Source: Candidatus Peribacteria bacterium (GTDB taxonomy: Bacteria > Patescibacteriota > Gracilibacteria > UBA1369 > GCA-2718715). Taken from it: a DNA stretch of 21,689 nt. Made by a program: the position numbers and the translations under genes. Location: assembly GCA_943349385.1 (NCBI GenBank), contig CALQZM010000008.1, positions 1-21,689 on the forward strand, read 5' to 3'. Under the pieces are notes generated by a model. It was not told where the DNA came from. It saw nothing but the letters and a program-made list of their open reading frames with translations, and made no database searches. Positions 11,837-18,668 of this stretch are shown here, one piece after another. The stretch's first letter is position 1. Every line of letters starts with the position of its first letter.

Positions 11837-14248
11837 ATGAAGAAGTACAATCACAAAACTATTGAAGAAAAATGGCAAAAATTCTGGAATAAAGAAAAGA
11901 TGTATAATGTGAATACCCAAAATGAAACTAAGAATAAGTTTTATAATTTAGTTATGTTCCCCTATCCGTCTGGCGATAAGCTACATGTAGGACACTGGTA
12001 TAACTATTCTGGGACAGACATATATGGACGATTTAAAAGGCTTCAAGGTTACGATGTAATGCAACCAATTGGTTTTGATAGCTTTGGACTTCCGGCTGAA
12101 AATTACGCCATTAAAACTGGAATTCATCCTGATGAAAGTACTACTAATAATATTAAGCAAATGCGTAAGCAGCTTAAGGCAATTGGAGCAATGTGGGACT
12201 GGAGTCACGAAGTTGTAACTTCTTCGCCTGAATATTATAAATGGACTCAATGGGTTTTTGCTCAACTATATAAAAATGGATTAGCTTACCGAAAAAATGC
12301 ACCCGTAAACTGGTGTCCGTCTTGCCAAACGGTACTTGCTAATGAACAAGTTCAAGATGGTACTTGCGATAGATGCAGCAGTGAAGTTACGAAAAAGTCT
12401 TTAACTCAATGGTTTTTCAATATACTTAAGTATGCTGACCAACTATTAGATCATGAAGGCTTAGAATGGCCAGAAAAAACTGTGACAATGCAAAAAAACT
12501 GGATCGGTAAAAGCAAAGGTTGCAATGTCGACTGGTTAGTTAAAGACTCCAAACTTAAATTAAGCACCTTTACAACTATGGTAGACACAATTTACGGAGT
12601 TACATTTGTGGTTATTAGTCCGGAGCATCCACTACTATCTGAATTAATTACTGAAGAAAATAAAGATTCAGTACAAAAATATATTGAAAAAGCTAAAAAG
12701 AAATCTGATATCGACAGAATGGCTGAAGGAAAAGAAAAATCTGGGGTAAATACTGGCATGACCGTGGTGAATCCGCTAACTGGCAAAGAAGTTCCATTAT
12801 GGGTAGCTGATTATGTATTAATGAATTATGGAACAGGTGTTGTAATGGGAGTGCCTGCGCATGATCAACGAGATATGGATTTTGCTAAGAAATATGGCTT
12901 TGAGATTGTGCAATCTATTTGCAACAATAACGATGAAACTTTTGTATATGATGACGTCGATAAATATAACGTTAAAGGTAAAATAGTTGATTCAGGTGAA
13001 TTTACTGGATTAAGTATTTTAGAAGGTAGAAAAGCTATTACCAAGAAACTTGAAAGTGAAAAATTCGGTAAAGAAACTACTCAATATAAGTTACGGGACT
13101 GGCTGATTTCACGTCAAAGATACTGGGGAGCACCGATTCCAATTGTTTACGATCCTGAAGGTAATCCGCATTTAATTCCTGAAGAACATTTACCTTGGGT
13201 TCTTCCTACAGACGTAGACTACAATCCAAAAGGAGCATCTCCACTGGCAACTAGCCAAGAATTAGTTGAAAGAACAGAGAAAATTTTTGGAAAAGGATGG
13301 CGACCTGAAGTAGATACAATGGATACTTTTGTATGTTCAAGTTGGTATTTCTTAAGGTATCCATCAGCAACTGAAGAAACTGTCCCTTTTAACATTGAAA
13401 CTACTAACAAGTGGATGCCTGTAGACATGTATATTGGTGGACCAGAACATGCTTGTATGCACTTACTGTATGCAAGATTCATTCATATGGTTTTACGAGA
13501 TTTAGGATTCACAAAAGTAAAAGAGCCATTTAAAAAATTAGTTCATCAAGGTTTAATTACTAAAGATGGTGCTAAAATGAGCAAATCTAAAGGCAATGTT
13601 GTTAGCCCGGACGAATTTGTAGAAAAATATGGGAGTGACGTGTTTAGAATGTACTTAATGTTTATGGGACCCTATACCGAAGGTGGCGACTGGAATGACC
13701 AAGGCATAACAGGAGTAATGCGTTTTAGAGAAAAACTTTGGAACACAATTAGTACTGATGCTGTAATTAAAGAAGATTTAAAAAGTGAATATGAAACTAA
13801 ATTAAACCAGACTATTAAAAAAGTTGGTGAAGACTTAGAGAGTTTTCAATTTAATACTGCAATCGCTGCCTTAATGGAATTTTTGAACTTCGCAATTAAG
13901 TCTGGCATTGATACTAAAGGCAAAAAGGCTTTAAGTGTTATTATTGCTCCCCTTGCACCACATTTTGCCGAAGAATGCTGGGTTACCTTAGGTGGTGATG
14001 GTTCAATTTTCAATCAAGCATGGCCAAAATTTGATGCTAAAAAGACTATACTAGACACTGCCGAAATAGCAGTTCAAGTTAACGGAAAACTACGTGGAAA
14101 CTTTAAAATCCCACGCGGGACCGAAGAATCTAGTGTTGTAGACCAAGCGGCTGACCTTGAAAATGTTAAAAAATTCCTTGAAGAAGGCCAAATAGTGAAA
14201 ACTATCTATGTTCCTGACAAATTGGTTAATTTCGTGGTAAAAACCTAA
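11837..14248 (+). CDS. leuS: Leucine--tRNA ligase
   Basis: An 803-residue class I aminoacyl-tRNA synthetase that charges tRNA-Leu. The catalytic motifs are HVGH at 50-53, within FPYPSGDKLHVGH, and KMSKS at 580-584. A Cys4 zinc site is formed by C160, C163, C177 and C180. The inserted editing domain (about 220-420) keeps the VPAHDQRD segment with its conserved Asp (about 340-347). However, its threonine-rich motif reads TTMVDT (246-251) where TTRPDT is usual. The second zinc module of some LeuRS is missing its Cys (YDPEGNPH). The C-terminal domain is present and ends KLVNFVVKT. Length is slightly short of E. coli (860). ATG 11837 is preceded by a weak AGG. It is the last gene of the operon; a hairpin terminator follows within 60 bases. 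Confidence 0.97.
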   Translation: MKKYNHKTIEEKWQKFWNKEKMYNVNTQNETKNKFYNLVMFPYPSGDKLHVGHWYNYSGTDIYGRFKRLQGYDVMQPIGFDSFGLPAENYAIKTGIHPDESTTNNIKQMRKQLKAIGAMWDWSHEVVTSSPEYYKWTQWVFAQLYKNGLAYRKNAPVNWCPSCQTVLANEQVQDGTCDRCSSEVTKKSLTQWFFNILKYADQLLDHEGLEWPEKTVTMQKNWIGKSKGCNVDWLVKDSKLKLSTFTTMVDTIYGVTFVVISPEHPLLSELITEENKDSVQKYIEKAKKKSDIDRMAEGKEKSGVNTGMTVVNPLTGKEVPLWVADYVLMNYGTGVVMGVPAHDQRDMDFAKKYGFEIVQSICNNNDETFVYDDVDKYNVKGKIVDSGEFTGLSILEGRKAITKKLESEKFGKETTQYKLRDWLISRQRYWGAPIPIVYDPEGNPHLIPEEHLPWVLPTDVDYNPKGASPLATSQELVERTEKIFGKGWRPEVDTMDTFVCSSWYFLRYPSATEETVPFNIETTNKWMPVDMYIGGPEHACMHLLYARFIHMVLRDLGFTKVKEPFKKLVHQGLITKDGAKMSKSKGNVVSPDEFVEKYGSDVFRMYLMFMGPYTEGGDWNDQGITGVMRFREKLWNTISTDAVIKEDLKSEYETKLNQTIKKVGEDLESFQFNTAIAALMEFLNFAIKSGIDTKGKKALSVIIAPLAPHFAEECWVTLGGDGSIFNQAWPKFDAKKTILDTAEIAVQVNGKLRGNFKIPRGTEESSVVDQAADLENVKKFLEEGQIVKTIYVPDKLVNFVVKT

Positions 14249-14252
14249 ATTT

Positions 14253-14304
14253 AAGGGGATTTGAAGGCTAAATGATTAAAATCTATGCGCTAACAAATCC
14301 CCTT
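14253..14304 (+). terminator. Terminator of the leuS operon
   Basis: AAGGGGATTTG (14253-14263) pairs perfectly with CAAATCCCCTT (14294-14304), giving 11 bp around a 30-base loop, followed by further T residues. It begins 5 bases after the leuS stop. Confidence 0.7.
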
Positions 14305-14396
14305 TTTCGTTTATGGGATAACATGGGTAGCGTGTATACTACTTGCCTTAGTTTTTAGCGATGCATTGGAATCATCAAAAACTAGCATTAAGCAAG

Positions 14397-14419
14397 AAAA
14401 AACAAGCATCGAGCTTGTT
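14397..14419 (-). terminator. Minus-strand hairpin with T-run
   Basis: On the minus strand AACAAGC (14419-14413), loop TCGAT, and GCTTGTT (14407-14401) form 7 bp. The stem ends in a run of six T (two of them paired). It could end a minus-strand transcript or backstop the terminator at 14621. Confidence 0.45.
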
Positions 14420-14560
14420 AAAGCTATTATTAAGGATTTTCGGCTTTGAGATACTAAAAAAGGCATTTATGAATCGATTAAGTTAATAACAGTAAATAAT
14501 AACATAAATACTTCAATCTGTAAAGGCTTATGCATAAAAAATCTTTATCTGGGTATTCAG

Positions 14561-14607
14561 AATTGTAATATTTTAGTCGTAGATATTAGGGCTAAAATAT
14601 TACAATT
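14561..14607. repeat. Perfect 16-bp inverted repeat
   Basis: AATTGTAATATTTTAG (14561-14576) is perfectly complementary to CTAAAATATTACAATT (14592-14607), with a 15-base loop. AT-rich arms of this length without mismatch suggest selection for a hairpin or a protein-binding site. It lies just downstream of the minus-strand terminator at 14621-14646. Confidence 0.7.
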
Positions 14608-14620
14608 ATTAAATTTAAAC

Positions 14621-14646
14621 AAAAAAAAACCCCTGGAATACAGGGG
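14621..14646 (-). terminator. Intrinsic terminator on the minus strand
   Basis: Read on the minus strand, CCCCTG (14646-14641), loop TATTC, and CAGGGG (14635-14630) are followed by nine T (14629-14621). This is a textbook intrinsic terminator, yet no minus-strand protein gene lies upstream for about 750 bases. It therefore points to a noncoding transcript. Confidence 0.8.
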
Positions 14647-14906
14647 CCAAGGTAAATTCTTTTAAACTATTCTATCAGTAATAAATTACGATTACTGAGA
14701 ATATATTGTTTGAAAGGATCTGCCTTTTGATAGTAACCAACTACCCATTACTTTTGCCATGCTTCGGTTATTTTTAAGTCATACCAGCGGACCGCTTGTT
14801 TTTATGTAATTCGTCTGTTAGGATCATCTATGGATCAAAAATCTAGCAGCGAAGTTACCAAGCAAATTTGGGTGGAATAAAGGGGTTAAGTTTAGTCCAT
14901 CACAAA

Positions 14907-15004
14907 GCAAAAGAGGAAGGCTAAGTATTTATATTAAAAGTTTTCATTTGTGGCTAATAGATGCCAAGAAACTTATATAAATACTTAACCTCGGCTTTTT
15001 TGCT
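14907..15004. ncRNA. Long multi-part hairpin, possible small RNA or terminator
   Basis: Nested pairings build one arm. They are AGCAAAA with TTTTGCT at the base, GAGG (14913-14916) with CCTC (14989-14992), TAAGTATTTATAT (14922-14934) with ATATAAATACTTA (14975-14987), AAGTTT (14938-14943) with AAACTT (14969-14974), and TGGC (14951-14954) with GCCA (14963-14966) around an 8-base tip. On the plus strand the arm is followed by GGCTTTTTT, like a terminator; on the minus strand only four T follow. Function and strand are not determined. Confidence 0.45.
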
Positions 15005-15019
15005 CTTTGAGAGCTTAGT

Positions 15020-15163
15020 ATAAGACTTAAATAAATGTTTCCTTTTTTGAAGTCACACTTTGGGGACTTACTATAATTAGTTGTTCTCTGAGAAACCTGT
15101 ATAAGGCCACATCTAGAGCAATTGTTTTGTTAGGACTCACTTTTCTTTATATTTAAGTCTTAT
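15020..15163. ncRNA. 144-base element closed by a 14-bp terminal stem
   Basis: ATAAGACTTAAATA (15020-15033) is perfectly complementary to TATTTAAGTCTTAT (15150-15163), enclosing 116 bases. Inside there are small hairpins such as AAGTC with GACTT (15051-15070). The shape (paired ends, large inner region) resembles small regulatory RNAs, but I cannot align it with 6S RNA or any known class. If read from the minus-strand promoter at 15244-15272, it would lie within the first 220 bases of that transcript. Confidence 0.4.
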
Positions 15164-15243
15164 ATTTAAAGCCAATTTTTTAAAGAACCTTATGTCTCAC
15201 TTTTCTTTTTTGACCTACTGTTTTTATTTGAGTAAATCATATT

Positions 15244-15272
15244 ATTATAACCGAGTTATAAATAAATGCAAA
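15244..15272 (-). promoter_or_regulatory. Minus-strand promoter with a palindrome over the -10
   Basis: On the minus strand TTTGCA (15272-15267), a 17-base spacer, and TATAAT (15249-15244). A perfect palindrome, TTATAAC, CGA, GTTATAA (15245-15261), covers the -10 and could be an operator. The predicted start near 15237 reads into the structured block, and no protein gene lies on that strand before aroD. Confidence 0.5.
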
Positions 15273-15326
15273 TTTGTAGTGTAGACAAAAATAATAGATT
15301 AATTTCTTAGTTAATCAGCAAGAATT

Positions 15327-15374
15327 GCTATTTTTTTATAGAAATAGCAAAGGGGCGCCAGCGGCGCCCCTTTT
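15327..15374. terminator. Double hairpin terminator after the SIMPL gene
   Basis: GGGGCGCC (15352-15359), loop AGC, and GGCGCCCC (15363-15370), extended by AAA and TTT, give an 11-bp stem. It is very GC-rich for this AT-rich region. A second hairpin, GCTATTT (15327-15333) with AAATAGC (15342-15348), adjoins it. It lies 37 bases past the stop of the minus-strand SIMPL gene and can also stop plus-strand RNA, having T4 on that side. Confidence 0.8.
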
Positions 15375-15406
15375 AAAAATCCGTTAAAATAGTTTTTCGT
15401 AACTAA

Positions 15407-16147
15407 TTATTTGATTTTGTAGGTAACTGTTAAGTTTAATTCAAGATCTAATGAAGTTGCATTTTGTCCTCCGTAGTAAGTGTATGGATAGAAATAGTCC
15501 TCTACTTTTTGGATTCCTTCTAATTCAACGCCTAAAAGTTTTGCAATTGTATTAGCTCTTAAAACTGCATCTTGTATTGCTAAACCTCGAGCTTCGTTAG
15601 CTGGTATAGTTGTATTTTTAAGATTGTAGTTTACGGATGAAGATGTAACTCTTAAATCCTCAGTTGTGTTGATTAAATCTAACATTTCTTGCGCCATTGA
15701 TACTTTAGAAACGTTTAAGTTATAACTAGCTGAAGCAATGTATCCTGTAATTTTACCAGTTGGTACAACTGAATAATCTGATTGTGGATAAACTGTGTAC
15801 CAAGTTGATACAAAATCCGTTTCTTTTACTTCGTATTTTGCTAGGTCTTTTGCAAGTGAACTTATTCCAGCATTTAAATTTTCTCGGGCTTGTTTTGCAG
15901 TAGTTTGGATTTCAGTTTCGAAATTTAAATTAAGCATTGCTTGGTCAGGAATTGTTGAAACTTTTCCGTAACCATAAACTACAATAGTTTTATCTGTAGT
16001 TGGAACAACTGTTGGGCTTGGATAAGGTACTGTTGGCATAGTTTGAGCCATTCTTTCTTCTGTAACGTATTGCGCATTTGCGTAAGCTGGTGTTAGCATT
16101 AAGGCTATTGCCATTAGTGCAACTGCGAAAGTACTTTTAAGTCTCAT
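15407..16147 (-). CDS. Exported SIMPL (DUF541/YggE-like) domain protein
   Basis: A 246-residue secreted protein. The start is taken at ATG 16147, since MRLKSTFAVALMAIALMLTPAYANA is a clear signal peptide with cleavage near residue 25; the open frame upstream of it is AT-rich and not signal-like. After a Pro/Thr linker (about 35-50) the SIMPL domain runs from 51 to the end. It has VVYGYGKVSTIPDQAMLNL at the start, a helix with TAKQARENLNAG, the DFVSTWYTVYPQ segment, and the ending LDLELNLTVTYKIK. E. coli YggE is linked with oxidative stress defence, but the biochemical role of the family is not settled. It is transcribed alone, divergent from miaB, and ends at the strong hairpin at 15352-15370. 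Confidence 0.9.
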   Translation of the reverse strand: MRLKSTFAVALMAIALMLTPAYANAQYVTEERMAQTMPTVPYPSPTVVPTTDKTIVVYGYGKVSTIPDQAMLNLNFETEIQTTAKQARENLNAGISSLAKDLAKYEVKETDFVSTWYTVYPQSDYSVVPTGKITGYIASASYNLNVSKVSMAQEMLDLINTTEDLRVTSSSVNYNLKNTTIPANEARGLAIQDAVLRANTIAKLLGVELEGIQKVEDYFYPYTYYGGQNATSLDLELNLTVTYKIK

Positions 16148-16224
16148 ATTACTTATTGTTAAAGGATTAAACCAATAATACGACAGTATTTGGATATTGT
16201 TACTATAATTCCATATATTAATTA

Positions 16225-16253
16225 TTGCTACAATAAAGTTTGCATAGTAGAAT
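16225..16253 (+). promoter_or_regulatory. Putative promoter of miaB
   Basis: TTGCTA (16225-16230), 17 bases, TAGAAT (16248-16253). The start near 16260 would give a 21-base leader to ATG 16281 or 60 bases to ATG 16320. A second candidate lies upstream: ACGACA (16180-16185), 18 bases, TATAAT (16204-16209). Confidence 0.45.
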
Positions 16254-16280
16254 CCGTCTACCAAGAAATAAGCCTGTTTT

Positions 16281-17726
16281 ATGAATACTACCTTTGTAGC
16301 TGCCAAAGCTGGAGCCAATATGGCTAAGAAATTAGAGTCTAACTTTGACTTTAATAATTCTGAAATTCAAAATCTTAAATATATTATAAGCACTTTTGGG
16401 TGCCAAATGAATTATTCGGATTCAGAACGGCTGGCAAGTTTACTAGAAAGTTATGGCTATAGTGCAGCAGAATCCTTAGAGGAGGCTACGCTAGTGATAT
16501 TTAACACCTGTTCGATTAAACAAAAAGCTGAAGACAAAGTCCTTGGGCAAATGAAAGTTATAGCTAAAATGAAAAAGAAAAACCCTAATGTAATTTTTGG
16601 AATTACTGGCTGTATGACTCGAACTACTTCTAGCCGACTTTCGACCCAAAAAGATAAATTATTGACTCAACTTAAAGAGTTGGATTTTGTGTTCCAAATT
16701 CAAGACTTACCTAAAGTCGGCGAACTTTTAAAACAAGTCAAACCGAATCTTTCTATTTTAGAGGCTTCTGAAGCTGATTTAGATAGCTATTTTAAAATCC
16801 AGCCTAAATATGCAACACAGTTTCAAGCCTATATTCCAATAATGACTGGTTGCGACAAATTTTGTACTTACTGCATTGTTCCCTACTCTAGGGGGCGAGA
16901 AAAAAGTCGTAAGATAGACGATATTTATTTAGAAGCAACTCAATTGGTTGAATCTGGATGCAAAGAAATAACTTTACTTGGTCAAAATGTAAACAGTTAT
17001 GGATTAAGCTGGAATGATAAAAAATCCGGATTATTCAGCTATCAAGAAAATCCTTTTGTTCAACTATTAAAAAAACTAGATACAATTCCAGGCTTATTGC
17101 GGCTCCGTTTCACTTCGCCACACCCTCAAGACATGACCAATGATGTCATAGATTTTATTGCCGATTCTAGAACTTTAATGCCATACATTCACTTACCGCT
17201 TCAGTCAGGATCCGACTATATTCTAAAACGAATGAATCGAAACTATGACACTCTAAAATTCAAATCCATAGTGGATTACATTCGAAAACGAATACCGGAC
17301 TGCACAATTTCGACTGATATCATAATAGGATTTTGTGGCGAAACCGAAGAATATTATTTAGAAACTTATAAGTTTTTTGAAGAAATAGGGTTCGATTTAG
17401 CCTTTATTAGTCAGTTCTCTGCTCGTCGAGGAACTGCGGCCGACAAACTAATGACCGATGATGTTAGCCGTGAAGAAAAAGCTAAAAGATGGCATCAGTT
17501 AAATGACTTACTAAGAAAAACATCTTTAAAACGGAATCAGTATTTTGAAGGAAAAACAGTAAAAGTTTTAGTTGAGAAATTAAATGAAAGTACAGGCTTG
17601 TTACATGGAAGAAACGAACATTATAAAGAAGTAGTTTTTGCTGGGAGTCTTGAATTGATTGGACAAATCGTAGAGGTACAAATCGATAAGGCGCTTGAAT
17701 GGTTACTTGAAGGGAAGTTAAGCTAG
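16281..17726 (+). CDS. miaB: tRNA-2-methylthio-N6-isopentenyladenosine37 synthase MiaB
   Basis: A 481-residue radical-SAM methylthiotransferase that adds a methylthio group to i6A37 of tRNAs reading UNN codons, using two Fe-S clusters. The N-terminal UPF0004 domain has C41 (STFGCQMN), C77 (FNTCSIK) and C111 (TGCMTR). The radical-SAM cluster is C191, C195 and C198 in GCDKFCTYCIVPYSRGRE. The core has LLGQNVNSYG and PYIHLPLQSGSDYILKRMNR. A C-terminal TRAM domain (about 415-480) binds tRNA. FGCQMN and the IVPY/RGRE wording favour MiaB over MtaB or RimO. Two starts are possible. ATG 16281 fits a 21-base leader; ATG 16320 (residue 14) has GGAG 5 bases upstream. The first 13 residues are not conserved-looking, so 16320 may be correct. 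The EamA gene follows after 28 bases and is probably co-transcribed. Confidence 0.94.
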   Translation: MNTTFVAAKAGANMAKKLESNFDFNNSEIQNLKYIISTFGCQMNYSDSERLASLLESYGYSAAESLEEATLVIFNTCSIKQKAEDKVLGQMKVIAKMKKKNPNVIFGITGCMTRTTSSRLSTQKDKLLTQLKELDFVFQIQDLPKVGELLKQVKPNLSILEASEADLDSYFKIQPKYATQFQAYIPIMTGCDKFCTYCIVPYSRGREKSRKIDDIYLEATQLVESGCKEITLLGQNVNSYGLSWNDKKSGLFSYQENPFVQLLKKLDTIPGLLRLRFTSPHPQDMTNDVIDFIADSRTLMPYIHLPLQSGSDYILKRMNRNYDTLKFKSIVDYIRKRIPDCTISTDIIIGFCGETEEYYLETYKFFEEIGFDLAFISQFSARRGTAADKLMTDDVSREEKAKRWHQLNDLLRKTSLKRNQYFEGKTVKVLVEKLNESTGLLHGRNEHYKEVVFAGSLELIGQIVEVQIDKALEWLLEGKLS

Positions 17727-17754
17727 ATGTTTTCTGGCCTTTAACTAAGTATCT

Positions 17755-18627
17755 ATGAATATAAATCAATATAGTAAAACTGAGACGAGAATTGGGATTT
17801 TAGCTTTACTTATTGTTGCTTTTTTTTATGCAGTTTTGGTAATTCCTACTAAGAATTTACCTCAAGTAAACAGTCTTTTTTTAGTTTGGAGTGGCTTTAG
17901 TATTACGGCAATTTTATCTGGAATAATTGCATTTTATAAAAACCCCCAATTTTTAAAGAGTATACTAAAGAATGACTATAAATTAGCTACCGGACTTGGA
18001 ATAATGCACGTATCATCTAGCGTATGCCTTAACTCTGCGATAAAATTGACAGACATTTCGGTTGTTGGATTACTTTTGTATACTGCTCCAATCTGGGTTT
18101 TTAGCTTTTGCCTCATTAATAAAAAAATTGAGCTAAACTTAAAAAATAGTTCAATAATTATATTAAGCATAATTAGTACCTTATTAATTATGAATATTCA
18201 GGAATTCAACTTTGAACTCGGAGTGATTCTTGGCTTATTGTCAGGATTTTTTTATTCATTTGATTTCATATGGGGCGAAAAACTTCAAGAAAAATATACT
18301 GGTATTGAGGTAGTAGCCTTTATTCATATGGTTGGAAGCATAATTTTAATACCAACGATTTGGATAACTCCTGATTTTAGCTTATTTCAGTTTGTGGACT
18401 ATTTTTGGTTATTTAGCTTTGGCGGACTCCTAACTTTGAGTTTTATACTTTTTATGTATGGTGTAAAAAGAGTATCTGCATTTTATTCATCAATAATTAC
18501 TCTACTTGAACCAGTACTTATGGGTTTAATTGGATTATTTCTGTATTCCGAAAAACCGGAACCAAATGTGTTAATAGGTGGAGCCATAATTTTATTATGT
18601 ATTTACTTAGTACAAAAACAGGATTAG
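17755..18627 (+). CDS. EamA/DMT-superfamily membrane transporter
   Basis: A 290-residue integral membrane protein with about ten hydrophobic helices in two similar halves (about 13-140 and 150-287). This is the layout of EamA-type drug/metabolite transporters, which export or import small metabolites such as amino acids or nucleosides. Each half begins with a helix pair of the family type: ALLIVAFFYAVLVIPTKN in the first and GVILGLLSGFFYSFDFIWGE in the second. The last two helices include SIITLLEPVLMGLIGLFLYSE, which resembles the 'lePv.a.l.g.l.lgE' signature closing EamA domains. The substrate cannot be told from sequence. It lies 28 bases after miaB on the same strand and converges with the DUF4012 gene 41 bases on. 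No clear terminator is visible between them. Confidence 0.88.
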   Translation: MNINQYSKTETRIGILALLIVAFFYAVLVIPTKNLPQVNSLFLVWSGFSITAILSGIIAFYKNPQFLKSILKNDYKLATGLGIMHVSSSVCLNSAIKLTDISVVGLLLYTAPIWVFSFCLINKKIELNLKNSSIIILSIISTLLIMNIQEFNFELGVILGLLSGFFYSFDFIWGEKLQEKYTGIEVVAFIHMVGSIILIPTIWITPDFSLFQFVDYFWLFSFGGLLTLSFILFMYGVKRVSAFYSSIITLLEPVLMGLIGLFLYSEKPEPNVLIGGAIILLCIYLVQKQD

Positions 18628-18668
18628 TAAATTTGGGATCTTAAGCTGTATTTAATAGTAAATTGTGC

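Larger units (their letters stand above)
14249..15406. other. 1.16-kb noncoding block rich in RNA-like structure
   Basis: Between leuS and the SIMPL gene neither strand has an open frame over 60 codons. Starts and stops are scattered and no protein motif is visible. Instead the stretch contains the leuS terminator, a small minus-strand terminator-like hairpin (14397-14419), a perfect 16-bp inverted repeat (14561-14607), a good minus-strand terminator (14621-14646), a multi-part hairpin (14907-15004), an element bounded by a 14-bp stem (15020-15163), a minus-strand promoter-like site (15244-15272) and a final double hairpin (15327-15374). I searched by eye for tRNA-like T arms, SRP GGAAGCAGCC and RNase P GAGGAAAGTCC cores and found none. 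One or more small RNAs, mostly read from the minus strand, are the best explanation (inference). Confidence 0.6.

Noticed and set aside
14528..14536. TTATGCATA resembling a DnaA box
   Set aside because: A single imperfect match with no cluster, no dnaA or dnaN nearby, and no fit with an origin.
14647..15237. tmRNA or RNase P RNA on the minus strand
   Set aside because: No TTCRA-type T arm with CCA end, no GAGGAAAGTCC or ACAGAA core, and no tag-like reading frame were found by eye. A covariance-model search would settle it.
16148..16318. Open frame extending the SIMPL gene 57 codons upstream
   Set aside because: The extension has no signal-peptide or family character, overlaps the miaB start region, and would bury a clear signal peptide that begins at ATG 16147.
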